Source: CAYJDR01 sp964368965
GTDB lineage: Bacteria; Chrysiogenota; Deferribacteres; Deferribacterales; Mucispirillaceae
Reading direction: 5' to 3'
DNA: 32,313 nt
NCBI GenBank assembly: GCA_964368965.1
Contig: CAYJDR010000025.1
Location: 1-32,313, forward strand
Below are positions 1 through 8,056 of this stretch, piece after piece. Under the pieces are notes generated by a model. That model worked only from the letters and a program-made list of their open reading frames with translations, searched no databases and was not told where the DNA came from. Position 1 is the first letter of the stretch, and each line of letters opens with the position of its first letter. A program made the translations under genes and the position numbers.

Positions 1-1606
1 TAACGCTTTCAAAAAAGTTGATAACTATGCCTGAATTTGCGAACTCAATAAACTGCCCATCAAACATGCCAGCCATTTTTTTATAACTTTTGCCGACGTC
101 AATTATGCGGATTTTAGCACCAGCCGATAAATAGCAGTTCGCAATATAGTTAAGCAAAAACGACTTACCACCACCAGTACCGCCTGTTACTAAAAAGTTC
201 TTGTTGGGGCCTGTGTATAGTATGTCAAGCGAGGTTAATTGAGCACGTCTATCAATAAAATACATATATGGTTTGCCTAAACCGATACAACCAGCTTGTA
301 TCGTCATCAAATGGGCAGCACCCTTTGTGTGCATGATTTGGTCACGCTCTAAATCTCTGTAATCATCGCCATATAGCCCTAGCGGTAGTGCAGATACAAA
401 CAGTTTCGGCAATATAAAGGAGCGTTCTTTTTGTGGATTTGTTTGTAAGTTTGTCCACATGCTTGCAACTCGGTTGATGTTTTCAGATAAGCTATTTTCG
501 CTTTTATCAAACAACCATAGTTGCGTTATTACACGTAAAAATTGTTCGCTTTCCTGTTGGACGCTCTTTACCCAATCAAGCTCCTTTTTGTGAGAATGGA
601 CAGCATATGCAGCACCACCTTTTGCACGTTGCATGCCAATAAACGCAAACCTACCATCTATATATTTATCTAATTTGTTATCAACTATAAACGATGATGA
701 CATGATAAACGGACAACGTATCTGGTTGCTATCGTCGCCGATACTGCTTGATGCACGCCCAAAGTAGCCAATCATATCGTTCATGTATGTTGAGTCTATC
801 TCTTTTGGATAATCTTTCGGAGTTAAGCAACGTGCATATGTATTGCCGATTTTTAAATGGTTTTTCTCACGTACAATTAGCGAGCCACCATTCATCATTT
901 GCTTAGCGATTGGTACGTTTTCATTCCAGTCAAACTTGCATGGATTTTCTGTATCTGGGTCAAATATGCGTGATATTACAAAGATAAAATCAGCTGGGTG
1001 TAGCGGTCTTGGATTTAGTCCAGCAGAGTCGATATTTTGAACAATGTTGTTTACGCTCTCTTGTATAAAGCTAACCTCTTTATCAAATGCGACCATGTTT
1101 AAGCCGTCTTTATTGAAAACTTTCTTTGTTAAAGGCGCTTTTATGCTAATATATAATCTAAAATTACGCATAGGCGTGTGCGACAAATTCCATATTCCTT
1201 CTTTCGCAGCACCTCTAAAAAAGTCGCAATATCTATCAATTTGTGTCTTGTAAATCTCGTTCAAGTTCGGGTTATTGAAGCGTAAATCTTTATATGCTTT
1301 TAAACTGTCCTCAAGGTATGGGTCAGCGTATAGCACAGTTTGAATTACGCTACCATGTGGCAAAGGTTGCTTGAATATGCTTGCAAGGTTGTTCATTGTG
1401 TTGCCAGCAAAAATTAGCGGCGTGCACTCATATACCCAGCCAACAGAGTTATCTTTCATATAGTATAGTTGTCTTTCTTCTTCGTATGCGATATATGGTA
1501 GCAAGTCAGAAAACTTGTAGCGTGAAACATCTAAATCATCTTTAGTTAGTCCGCCATGGTCGCCAAAAAGGAAGTTGTCTATAATCTTTTTGAATACGCT
1601 AATCAT
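1..1606 (-). CDS. traC: TraC, F-type conjugation ATPase (VirB4 family), partial
   Basis: This is the N-terminal 535 codons of the ATPase that powers F-pilus assembly at the inner membrane; the gene runs off the left edge. It starts with ATG at 1606, overlapping the traV stop as ATGA. The N-terminus (MISVFKKIIDNFLFGD) and a following region rich in aromatic residues fit the TraC N-terminal domain. A Walker A motif, GGTGGGKS, lies at about residues 475-482 (near bases 160-185), followed by an IRIIDVGKSY strand typical of VirB4/TraC. Gene order traB-traV-traC is that of F and related systems. TraC proteins are usually about 800-900 residues, so roughly a third is missing, including Walker B. No internal stop was seen in the parts I translated. 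Confidence 0.9.
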   Translation of the reverse strand, partial: MISVFKKIIDNFLFGDHGGLTKDDLDVSRYKFSDLLPYIAYEEERQLYYMKDNSVGWVYECTPLIFAGNTMNNLASIFKQPLPHGSVIQTVLYADPYLEDSLKAYKDLRFNNPNLNEIYKTQIDRYCDFFRGAAKEGIWNLSHTPMRNFRLYISIKAPLTKKVFNKDGLNMVAFDKEVSFIQESVNNIVQNIDSAGLNPRPLHPADFIFVISRIFDPDTENPCKFDWNENVPIAKQMMNGGSLIVREKNHLKIGNTYARCLTPKDYPKEIDSTYMNDMIGYFGRASSSIGDDSNQIRCPFIMSSSFIVDNKLDKYIDGRFAFIGMQRAKGGAAYAVHSHKKELDWVKSVQQESEQFLRVITQLWLFDKSENSLSENINRVASMWTNLQTNPQKERSFILPKLFVSALPLGLYGDDYRDLERDQIMHTKGAAHLMTIQAGCIGLGKPYMYFIDRRAQLTSLDILYTGPNKNFLVTGGTGGGKSFLLNYIANCYLSAGAKIRIIDVGKSYKKMAGMFDGQFIEFANSGIVINFFESV

Positions 1607-2322
1607 TGTACTGGCTCGCTATATAAATGGCTGGAGTTCACAAAGCACTCCATATCAAAATAGTTTATCAGCCACCAATCAGTATCTTTATTGATAACGT
1701 CTAGCACTTCGTCACGATTGAAAACAGCTAGAATTTCGCTATTGAAATCAGCCTGTTTTCTACAATTCAGTTGATGAGTATTTACCCTATGTTTTACAGG
1801 TTTATGTTTGACGATTGGTTTTTCAGCTGTGAAATTTTTTATAATAGCATTAACGTATTTGCTTTTATCTAGCTTATACTCTGCTTTCGGCACATCTACA
1901 GATAAATTGCCATTGCTTGTCACAACGATATTTCCTGTTATCCATTTTGGTTTGCCAGCAGTTATATAAATATAGCGTGCAGAGTAAAACTCATCTTTAT
2001 CAACGTATGGCAAAATATAAACTTTATACGTTGATGGGTGTATTTTTGTTGGTTGCTTAGTCATTGAATTATCAATTGATTGCTCCAATAACTGACGTGA
2101 TATTTCCGCCTTTTCAACTTCGCTATTACTATGTGTAGCTTTTATTTCTGTTACGTTATCTTCGCTAAAAATTCCTAAGTTTTCTGTCACTGTGTTACAG
2201 CTTCCTGTGAACTCGTTACAACCGTTATCTAAACTCTCAAACGGAGTAACTAACGCACAACCACTTGATACAAATACACTAATTAACAATAATAATATTT
2301 TTAAATTTGCTTTCAATTTCAT
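1603..2322 (-). CDS. traV: TraV, outer-membrane lipoprotein of the F-type T4SS, with SH3-like tail
   Basis: TraV is the lipoprotein that anchors the TraB/TraK core complex in the outer membrane. The protein has 239 residues with a lipoprotein signal and lipobox (VSSGC, Cys at about residue 22), followed by a Cys-containing segment (NGCNEFTGSC) as in TraV. Its start lies inside the end of traB (44-bp overlap), and its stop overlaps the traC start. It is longer than F TraV (about 170 residues). The extra part is C-terminal: about residues 185-235 match a bacterial SH3 (SH3_3) fold, with an N-terminal LNCR and a WWLINYF strand. In a lipoprotein this could bind peptidoglycan, which is my inference. 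Identity as TraV rests on the lipobox, the cysteines and the position between traB and traC. Confidence 0.82.
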   Translation of the reverse strand: MKLKANLKILLLLISVFVSSGCALVTPFESLDNGCNEFTGSCNTVTENLGIFSEDNVTEIKATHSNSEVEKAEISRQLLEQSIDNSMTKQPTKIHPSTYKVYILPYVDKDEFYSARYIYITAGKPKWITGNIVVTSNGNLSVDVPKAEYKLDKSKYVNAIIKNFTAEKPIVKHKPVKHRVNTHQLNCRKQADFNSEILAVFNRDEVLDVINKDTDWWLINYFDMECFVNSSHLYSEPVQ

Positions 2323-3502
2323 TTTCTTTAACTCCTATCCATTTATAATCATCAAGCGTTAGCTCTAAGCCTTCATCAATTATGATTTCTACAGACTGAC
2401 CGCCTGATATTTCGATTACTGGCGACATTTCCGTCATTATATCTAAGTAAAACTCTGCTATCATAGATGATGCTTCACCTAATCCAGCACCAGCAGCAGT
2501 TATTAGCATATCTTGCTCGTTAGGCATACCGAGTGACGTAACACCGCCAAGTGCATTTTGACTAATTACTTGCGTGCTACTCTCGATAGCATCGCCAGCA
2601 GCAGATATGAACTCTGCGAGTAGTGCGGATAACGCAATTTGTCCAAAGTTAGCAACGATTTTGCCAAATATACCAACCTTGCCATCGCCACCGTTTACAA
2701 AGCCTTTTATCTGCTTTTCAAGCACATGTTGTTCATCGTTTGATATGCAACTCAAACGGTTGGTGCGAACATGTACACGGCTATCAGACAGTTCGCCTAC
2801 AGCTTCGCCCATTAAAAAACAACCCTCTAAATCTTTCCTAAATCCGTTCGGTAGAAAACTTAAATCATCTAAACGTATTAGCGCTGGATATGGCTTGCTT
2901 GCGCCCTTTGACATTGTCGGTGCATACATTCCGTTTAGTAATGTGCCTTTGATAATTGTCCCTGATGGAATATAGTTTACTAGCGCTTTCTTTTGTGTTT
3001 GTTGCTCCGTAGTTGGTGATACAGGTTTAGTATTTGCAACGTGCGATATATTACCCGTAATAACAATAGGCGGTAGTGGCTCTTGAACGTCCGTCATTTC
3101 AATTGGAGGTATTCCTGTTATTTCAATACCGCCATATGCATTAGTATTATTTATTGCAGTCGCTTCAAGTTCTTGTCCTCGTTGCTCAAGTATCTTTTGT
3201 ATGTTGGATTTTAGTGCCTCAATTTCAGCACTTTGTCGGCTAATTAGCTCTTCATTTTGTTTAGTCGCTTCTTCCATTTCATAATTGAATGATGAACGCA
3301 ACGCATAATCCTCGTCCTCAAGCGTTAAATCAGTTGTTAGCTTTTTTGTATTGTCTGGCGCTACGTTCACTTTCCTATCAGCAGATGTGCTTGTCGCATA
3401 GAAGTAGAGCGCAACAAGTAGTAGTGCAATGACTGTAACAGCAACCACTTTGCGCTTTTTATCAGGCTCAAGTTCATTAAACTTTTCTTTAAGTGTCGCC
3501 AT
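2279..3502 (-). CDS. traB: TraB, inner-membrane scaffold of the F-type T4SS (VirB10-like)
   Basis: TraB spans from the inner membrane to the outer-membrane TraK/TraV ring and carries the conjugation channel through the periplasm. The 407-residue protein has a short charged cytosolic N-terminus, one membrane helix at about residues 19-37, a periplasmic coiled coil at about 70-115, a proline-rich stretch (PPIEMTDVQEPLPP), and then the VirB10/TraB beta domain, which begins around SGTIIKGTLLNG. A Gly/Ala-rich segment (VISQNALGGVTSLG onward) is typical of the antenna region. The ATG overlaps the traK stop by one base (TAATG), and the 3' end overlaps traV. Length and order fit F TraB (about 475 residues), here slightly short. 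Confidence 0.9.
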   Translation of the reverse strand: MATLKEKFNELEPDKKRKVVAVTVIALLLVALYFYATSTSADRKVNVAPDNTKKLTTDLTLEDEDYALRSSFNYEMEEATKQNEELISRQSAEIEALKSNIQKILEQRGQELEATAINNTNAYGGIEITGIPPIEMTDVQEPLPPIVITGNISHVANTKPVSPTTEQQTQKKALVNYIPSGTIIKGTLLNGMYAPTMSKGASKPYPALIRLDDLSFLPNGFRKDLEGCFLMGEAVGELSDSRVHVRTNRLSCISNDEQHVLEKQIKGFVNGGDGKVGIFGKIVANFGQIALSALLAEFISAAGDAIESSTQVISQNALGGVTSLGMPNEQDMLITAAGAGLGEASSMIAEFYLDIMTEMSPVIEISGGQSVEIIIDEGLELTLDDYKWIGVKENEIESKFKNIIIVN

Positions 3503-4200
3503 TATTTACGCTCCACAACAAATGCTCTAACCCAGCCGTTAAACTGCTCTGCTAATATAGAAGTTGCAAGAACATTGCTCACACCATCAAACGATACAAG
3601 CTCCGCTGGCAATAGTGTTACATTTTCAGGAGCATAAATATGGAACTCTTTTATGATGAAATCAGAAATAGCAGTTGACTTGCTATGCACAATAGTTAGT
3701 TCAACATTGCCTTTCATTAGCTTTGTGGTTTTCTTTATTTCTTGCTGTTTTGCACTCTTTGGATAGTCATTTTCAATAGCTACCTTGATTAAATTTGCAA
3801 GCAGTTCTTCGCTATCCCTTGCCTCTTGAACGATTATCGGTTCAGGCTCTTCAAGTGGCGCTATTGTTATGCTTTTTGATGCAATGTTCGCTGGCTGTAG
3901 CACAAAATTATAAGTAACGCCACCAGCAATAACATAAAGTTCCGTATTTTTATCAGCATAAGTTATAGTTGACTCTTGCGTATTTTGGTCGATAGCTATT
4001 TGCACAGGGAATTTTACAAACAGTTCCTTGCCTACAGTTTTTGTTATCAAGCCTTTTTCTTCGCTAAAGATTATATCTTCAACATCGCTCGGGAATACAA
4101 AGCGGTTTACGTCGCTTTTACTCACGCTATAGACATCTGCACATAATGCAGGCATTGCATATAAAATAAGCGTTAATGCTATTATTATTTTCTTATTCAT
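3502..4200 (-). CDS. traK: TraK, periplasmic secretin-like T4SS protein
   Basis: TraK forms the outer-membrane-associated ring with TraV and TraB. The 232-residue protein starts with a clear signal peptide (MNKKIIIALTLILYAMPALCA, cut before DVYSV). The mature part is beta-rich and contains repeated hydrophobic strands such as GKELFVKFP and TELYVIAGGVTYNFVLQP, which fit the TraK/VirB9-type fold. It overlaps traE by 8 bases and traB by one base, so it is very probably translationally coupled. Length is close to F TraK (242 residues). Identity comes from the beta-rich exported design together with the fixed gene order. Confidence 0.85.
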   Translation of the reverse strand: MNKKIIIALTLILYAMPALCADVYSVSKSDVNRFVFPSDVEDIIFSEEKGLITKTVGKELFVKFPVQIAIDQNTQESTITYADKNTELYVIAGGVTYNFVLQPANIASKSITIAPLEEPEPIIVQEARDSEELLANLIKVAIENDYPKSAKQQEIKKTTKLMKGNVELTIVHSKSTAISDFIIKEFHIYAPENVTLLPAELVSFDGVSNVLATSILAEQFNGWVRAFVVERK

Positions 4201-4786
4201 TGGTTAAAGCTCCTCCATTAATTGTTGTTTCACCTAAATCGCTTATTATGAAATTGCCGTTTTGGATTTTGTAATCTATCACTAGCGTATGCGGTATGGT
4301 GCTTGTTTCGTCTTGCTTTTTGCCAAAGATGTATTTGTCTACTGTGACATTCACATAAACTCTTTTTTTAGGCTCATATTCTATTGTGATTTTATCTAGC
4401 ACCATTGTTTGCGATACCTGATTTTTCTTGTGTGATGCAGCTGTTTTAAACAAGTTTTCTGCGTATCGCTTATATAAGTTTTCATCAAAAATTTCTGATA
4501 ACAGGCGGTATTGTGTTTCAATTTTCAATGGTGTTGTTGAGTACAGCAAAGTTGCCACATACGTTGCCATAGCGTTCAAGTAGTTTTCATCAACGTAATC
4601 ATCGCCAATTTCTACTTGCTCATCTAACCCTATAGGTACTATCACTGTTCTTGCTTCTCTAACCATTGTCACTAAAGACATTTGTGAATAACAAACAAGT
4701 ATTGCAAGTACCACAACAACTAGCTTTAGCAGCTTATTTTCTGCAAATATTTTTGATACAATTGATACGTATTTTTTAAATATCAT
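4193..4786 (-). CDS. traE: TraE, inner-membrane T4SS protein (VirB5/VirB8-like role)
   Basis: The 197-residue protein has one N-terminal membrane helix (about residues 19-37) followed by a periplasmic domain, the layout of F TraE (188 residues). The conserved look is in the strand TVIVPIGLDEQVEIGDDYVD and in the segment with two Tyr-Leu pairs that precedes TQYRLLSEIFDENLY. TraE is an essential pilus-assembly component of the VirB8 structural class. It overlaps traL by 4 bases and traK by 8, inside one uninterrupted minus-strand operon. Confidence 0.87.
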   Translation of the reverse strand: MIFKKYVSIVSKIFAENKLLKLVVVVLAILVCYSQMSLVTMVREARTVIVPIGLDEQVEIGDDYVDENYLNAMATYVATLLYSTTPLKIETQYRLLSEIFDENLYKRYAENLFKTAASHKKNQVSQTMVLDKITIEYEPKKRVYVNVTVDKYIFGKKQDETSTIPHTLVIDYKIQNGNFIISDLGETTINGGALTNE

Positions 4787-5049
4787 TCGTAAAACTCCTT
4801 AACAAATGCGTGAGGAAAACCTTTGAAAGTTTTAAATCCAAGCATATGCGGGATATGCCTTATAAATCCCTTGCCGTTTTTGCGTTTTAAGTTTTTATAA
4901 ACGAAGTATGTCAGGGGCAGTAGCACCACCCCTAGAGCTATGTGTATGTCAAACCCAATGAAGCCGACAAAGAGCAATATTCCTAGCTCATCTGCTTCAA
5001 CAAATAATAGTGGGATAGGACGTGACAAAAAACGTGGTATGTAAATCAT
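4783..5049 (-). CDS. traL: TraL, small inner-membrane T4SS protein (VirB3-like)
   Basis: The 88-residue protein begins IPRFLSRPIPLLFVEADEL, a strong match to the TraL N-terminal pattern (a Pro/Arg-rich start, then a hydrophobic region). One or two membrane helices follow at about residues 25-60. The C-terminal GFIRHIPHMLGFKTFKGFPH is basic and probably cytosolic. TraL is thought to pair with TraC at the inner membrane during pilus assembly. It overlaps the pilin gene and traE by 4 bases each. Length fits F TraL (91 residues). Confidence 0.88.
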   Translation of the reverse strand: MIYIPRFLSRPIPLLFVEADELGILLFVGFIGFDIHIALGVVLLPLTYFVYKNLKRKNGKGFIRHIPHMLGFKTFKGFPHAFVKEFYE

Positions 5050-5348
5050 AAAATCATCGCACCTAGTGAGTTTGCAATACCAGGTGCTCCTAAGAATAGT
5101 GCGCCACCAGCGATTGAGCCTAGTGCTGGGATAGCCATAGACCTTGAGAACAGCCAGCCACCAAACCCGAAAAATCCAGCGGCTATCGCTTTGCCTACAG
5201 GTCCGCTCATAATATCAACAACAAGTATGTCGTAAACTTCGTAAAATGGTTGGCCTGCTGCTGGTGTTGTGCCAGCTGCCGCCATTACAACGCTTGGTAA
5301 CATTAAAATAAGTAATGTCGGTAATAGTTTTGATAAAGTGTTTTTCAT
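5046..5348 (-). CDS. traA: TraA, pilin subunit precursor of the conjugative pilus
   Basis: The 100-residue precursor has a signal peptide that probably ends at VVMAAAG, then a mature pilin of about 75 residues with two hydrophobic helices, one from VGKAIAAGFFGFGGWLF and one from LGSIAGGALFLGAPGIA. This is the hairpin layout of TraA/VirB2 pilins. The gene sits directly upstream of traL with a 4-base overlap, as in F-type operons. The leader is much shorter than the 51-residue leader of F TraA and looks like an ordinary signal sequence. Whether the pilin is cyclic or acetylated cannot be read from sequence. Confidence 0.85.
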   Translation of the reverse strand: MKNTLSKLLPTLLILMLPSVVMAAAGTTPAAGQPFYEVYDILVVDIMSGPVGKAIAAGFFGFGGWLFSRSMAIPALGSIAGGALFLGAPGIANSLGAMIL

Positions 5349-5350
5349 TT

Positions 5351-5902
5351 TTAAATCTCCTTAATTTCCTTTATAAATTCTGCATTCGGATATTCTACGC
5401 ACAACGCAACTTGATTCATTGCCAGATAAAGCCTTCCTCTTGACTTTTTTTGCTGGATGTCAATATACTCGTACTTCTTTATACAATCAGCGATCTGTGC
5501 TTCATGCAACTCATCAACTACAGCATTAATTTCTTCTTCTTTTACCTCCTTAATATCTTTTGCTAGTGATATAGCTTCCTTTAATGCTGATGTGTGTGCG
5601 TAAATATATCCGTCAAATGCAAATACTCGGAATATTCCGTTCTTTTCTTCATTGACTTCTGATAAAAGTGTATCAAGTATTTCATCAATACTGCTTACGG
5701 GCATGTCATATTCTACTGGCGGGTGTAATTGCTCTGTTGATGTTTGTGCTTGTTCAACAATTGCAACCTTGTTGTGACCAAGCCAGACTTCTGCTAAATC
5801 TTGCAATTCAATTAGTTCTATCTTTGCTTTTTTTGTGGTTAAAACTTTTAGAAGATACATAAGCAAACATATAAAAGTAGTGGCGAATATCACATTAATC
5901 AT
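5351..5902 (-). CDS. Unknown membrane-anchored protein between TraD-like ATPase and pilin
   Basis: I do not recognise this 183-residue protein. The reading frame is open from a TTG at 5935, but ATG at 5902 is the better start: it has GGGGTGG just upstream and overlaps the stop of the ATPase gene. It has one N-terminal membrane helix (about residues 3-20), a basic stretch (TTKKAK), and a soluble domain that is acidic and helical in the middle (KDIKEVKEEEINAVVDELHE). The end (YLAMNQVALCVEYPN) looks like beta strands. It lies two bases upstream of the traA start region, in the same operon. Position suggests a role in pilus assembly or coupling; the sequence does not prove it. Confidence 0.7.
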   Translation of the reverse strand: MINVIFATTFICLLMYLLKVLTTKKAKIELIELQDLAEVWLGHNKVAIVEQAQTSTEQLHPPVEYDMPVSSIDEILDTLLSEVNEEKNGIFRVFAFDGYIYAHTSALKEAISLAKDIKEVKEEEINAVVDELHEAQIADCIKKYEYIDIQQKKSRGRLYLAMNQVALCVEYPNAEFIKEIKEI

Positions 5903-7247
5903 TGCCCACCCCTGATGGATAGCAAATATCAACAACTGTGTCTTGCACCATATTTGTTATGCCTTTGTAGCCACCACTATAGGTTGTTAAATAAAATTGT
6001 TGTCGTTTTAAGTTCGTTATTTCTGTAGGTTTGATTTTAGCAACTTCTGTATCACGCCATGTCATATGTGCATCGGCGCTGATAATTCCAGATAGTTCTT
6101 TCTTCATTCCAAAGTATGATGAAAGATAGTTTGCTGTTTCAATATCCGCCGCTTTCATAAATAGCTTTGTGTTGCAGTTATCAAGTATAGCTTTTGTGTA
6201 TTGCTCCCCAATTATTGCGTTCATCTGTGATATACTCTGGCAGTAACCATGCAGATACACATTTGCAGAGCCAGCTTTTGCAAATAGTTCATCTATGCCT
6301 TGATATAGGGTTGATTGTGCTTCGTCGATATGGATAGTTAATGGTTTTTTCAACACTTTATTGATAGAATAAACACGTCCAGCAAACGCTTGCAACGATG
6401 ATAAAATGACCTTCGCAATAACGTATGCTGTTTCACGAGTGAGTAGTGCGCCAAGCTGTGCTACAAAAATAGGGCAATTGCCTTTTTCAAGTTCGTCTAT
6501 TAACGGATTTGCTTGCGTGTTACCGACAATGCGTCCAACATTGCCACTGCACATTTGCGATAGCACAGTATAAAGTGACGACGACACCTTATTATAATAT
6601 TCAGCATCAACTTGTATAAGCCTATCTAGGTTTGCAATAAGGCGAAGTGCATCAGCGCTATCATAATTTGCGTTTATGTTCTTTCTAATACTCGTTAAGT
6701 TGTTATAGTTCATCTGCTCAAGCACTTTTACGAGCGAGAACGCATTGTTATCAGTTGTGAGTACAAGGTCTTTTGAATTTGCAACACGACCAAACGTCAT
6801 AAAGTGCCACATAAGCACAAGTGATGAACTTATATCTTTTGCTATGTTTTTAAAATATGGCTCTTTGCCATCTTGTATGCCAGCAACGATATGGGAACTC
6901 TGCTCCTCAACTATCTTGAAGTGCCTTAACGGGTTAAAGTGTACAGATAACTCTGGATAAACAGGGGTAAATAGCATTAAGTCTTTTTCACGTCCGCAAC
7001 TCCTTGCGACTTGTATGATTTTTGCAAATATGCTTGTATCGCCTTTCGGGTCAATAAAAACAACTGAGTTACCAGCTGGAATATCTTGTTCAAGTATCCC
7101 CTCAATTAGCTTAGTTTTTCCAACACCAGTTGTGCCAAACACCCACATATGACGCATTCTATCTTTTGCAGGGATAATAATCTTTTTAGCCCTACCTCTA
7201 CGAACTCTATCTAACAAATAACCACGTCCAAGTATCACTTCACTCAT
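5895..7247 (-). CDS. VirD4/TraD-type coupling ATPase (FtsK-HerA fold), short and without membrane helices
   Basis: The 450-residue protein is a P-loop ATPase of the conjugative coupling protein class, which brings DNA substrate to the secretion channel. Walker A is GTTGVGKT at residues 38-45, followed by FIDPKGD, the usual strand after Walker A in VirD4/TraD. Walker B is LTIHIDEAQ at about 303-311. The C-terminal segment with KLFMKAADIETANYLSSYFG is typical of TraD/TraG. Unlike F TraD (about 717 residues) it has no N-terminal membrane helices; the next gene does have one. It starts ATGA over the stop of the NusA-like gene. In F, traD lies at the far end of the operon; here it precedes the pilin. 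Alternatively it could be an accessory TraD paralogue. Confidence 0.85.
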   Translation of the reverse strand: MSEVILGRGYLLDRVRRGRAKKIIIPAKDRMRHMWVFGTTGVGKTKLIEGILEQDIPAGNSVVFIDPKGDTSIFAKIIQVARSCGREKDLMLFTPVYPELSVHFNPLRHFKIVEEQSSHIVAGIQDGKEPYFKNIAKDISSSLVLMWHFMTFGRVANSKDLVLTTDNNAFSLVKVLEQMNYNNLTSIRKNINANYDSADALRLIANLDRLIQVDAEYYNKVSSSLYTVLSQMCSGNVGRIVGNTQANPLIDELEKGNCPIFVAQLGALLTRETAYVIAKVILSSLQAFAGRVYSINKVLKKPLTIHIDEAQSTLYQGIDELFAKAGSANVYLHGYCQSISQMNAIIGEQYTKAILDNCNTKLFMKAADIETANYLSSYFGMKKELSGIISADAHMTWRDTEVAKIKPTEITNLKRQQFYLTTYSGGYKGITNMVQDTVVDICYPSGVGND

Positions 7248-8005
7248 GATGCACCGCCTGTTGACTTGACGAGTTTGATATATTCACCGTTAAGTTCGCT
7301 AGATACTTGTGCTATAACTTCTTTTTTGATTGCTGTGTTACATTCAATAATTGTTAGCTTGCCAGCGTTGCGACGAAGCGTTTTAAGTTTTATTTGCTTG
7401 TTGTCTGAAAATGATTTGATTAATGCAGCTGGAAAGCGTTTTGCGTTACGACTCAAGTGTATTATTGGTCTTAGTTTGTTTTCAATCGTTTCAATTTTGA
7501 TGTATTTTGTGTAAAAGTAGCAATGTGATGTTGCGATAGTTCTACGTTCACCGATTGGTAAATCCATTTGTTTGCAGTAGCCAAGAATGTACGTACCATC
7601 AAGCAGAATAGTGTAGGTATCAGTTATTTTGTTGTATGATTGCACTTTGCCTTTAGCAACATTCAACATCCCAAAGCTATTTTTGATTACCGATTCTTGA
7701 GCATCGTGTAAATCAAGTATGTACTGCAAACGTGATACTGTTTCCCTGATATGCTTTTCTTTAACATTGCTTACGTCCATGTTCGTTACATATTCGTCAC
7801 CTTGATGTGATGCGTGCTTAGTCAAAGATAATCTATTGTGATCGTCAATATGTGCTACGATTTTAAATCCGTAATATTCGCTTAATACTTCTGAAAGAGT
7901 TTTGCATAAAATATCTTCGAGGTCGTACTTGTCGATATTGATATAAAATTTTGCCACTTCAGTGAGTGTTTCGTTTAAGATTTCGTTAATGTTATTTTGT
8001 TGCAT
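7244..8005 (-). CDS. NusA-like protein (N-terminal, S1 and degenerate KH domain) heading the tra genes
   Basis: By eye the 253-residue protein aligns with the first half of the transcription factor NusA. Residues 1-65 resemble the NusA N-terminal domain, with YDLEDILCKTLSEVLSEYYG followed by a VAHIDDHNRLSL strand pair. About residues 115-190 resemble its S1 domain: GKVQSYN, then CKQMDLPIGER for the NusA LP-x-E segment, then the landmark HLSRNAKRFPAALIKSF (NusA: TRSKPEMLIELF). The end resembles KH1 but shortened: VIAQVSSELNGEYIKLV parallels the NusA VQAVSTELGGERIDIV. The KH GxxG loop and all of KH2 are missing. The longer frame opens at 8041, but ATG at 8005 has AGGTGG four bases upstream. The gene is coupled to the ATPase gene (ATGA). 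Confidence 0.6.
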   Translation of the reverse strand: MQQNNINEILNETLTEVAKFYINIDKYDLEDILCKTLSEVLSEYYGFKIVAHIDDHNRLSLTKHASHQGDEYVTNMDVSNVKEKHIRETVSRLQYILDLHDAQESVIKNSFGMLNVAKGKVQSYNKITDTYTILLDGTYILGYCKQMDLPIGERRTIATSHCYFYTKYIKIETIENKLRPIIHLSRNAKRFPAALIKSFSDNKQIKLKTLRRNAGKLTIIECNTAIKKEVIAQVSSELNGEYIKLVKSTGGAS

Positions 8006-8008
8006 GTT

Positions 8009-8056
8009 ACCACCTGAATAAGATACATGCTTAATCTTCATTTTGTTTTAGGTGGT
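8009..8056 (-). promoter_or_regulatory. Inverted repeat that can mask the Shine-Dalgarno of the NusA-like gene
   Basis: On the minus strand ACCACCT (8056-8050) is the exact complement of AGGTGGT (8015-8009), which contains the ribosome binding site of the ATG at 8005. The loop is 34 bases and includes the alternative upstream ATG at 8041. A 7-bp helix could sequester the site, so translation might be switched by a protein or by folding. The pairing is seen; its use is inferred. Confidence 0.4.
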
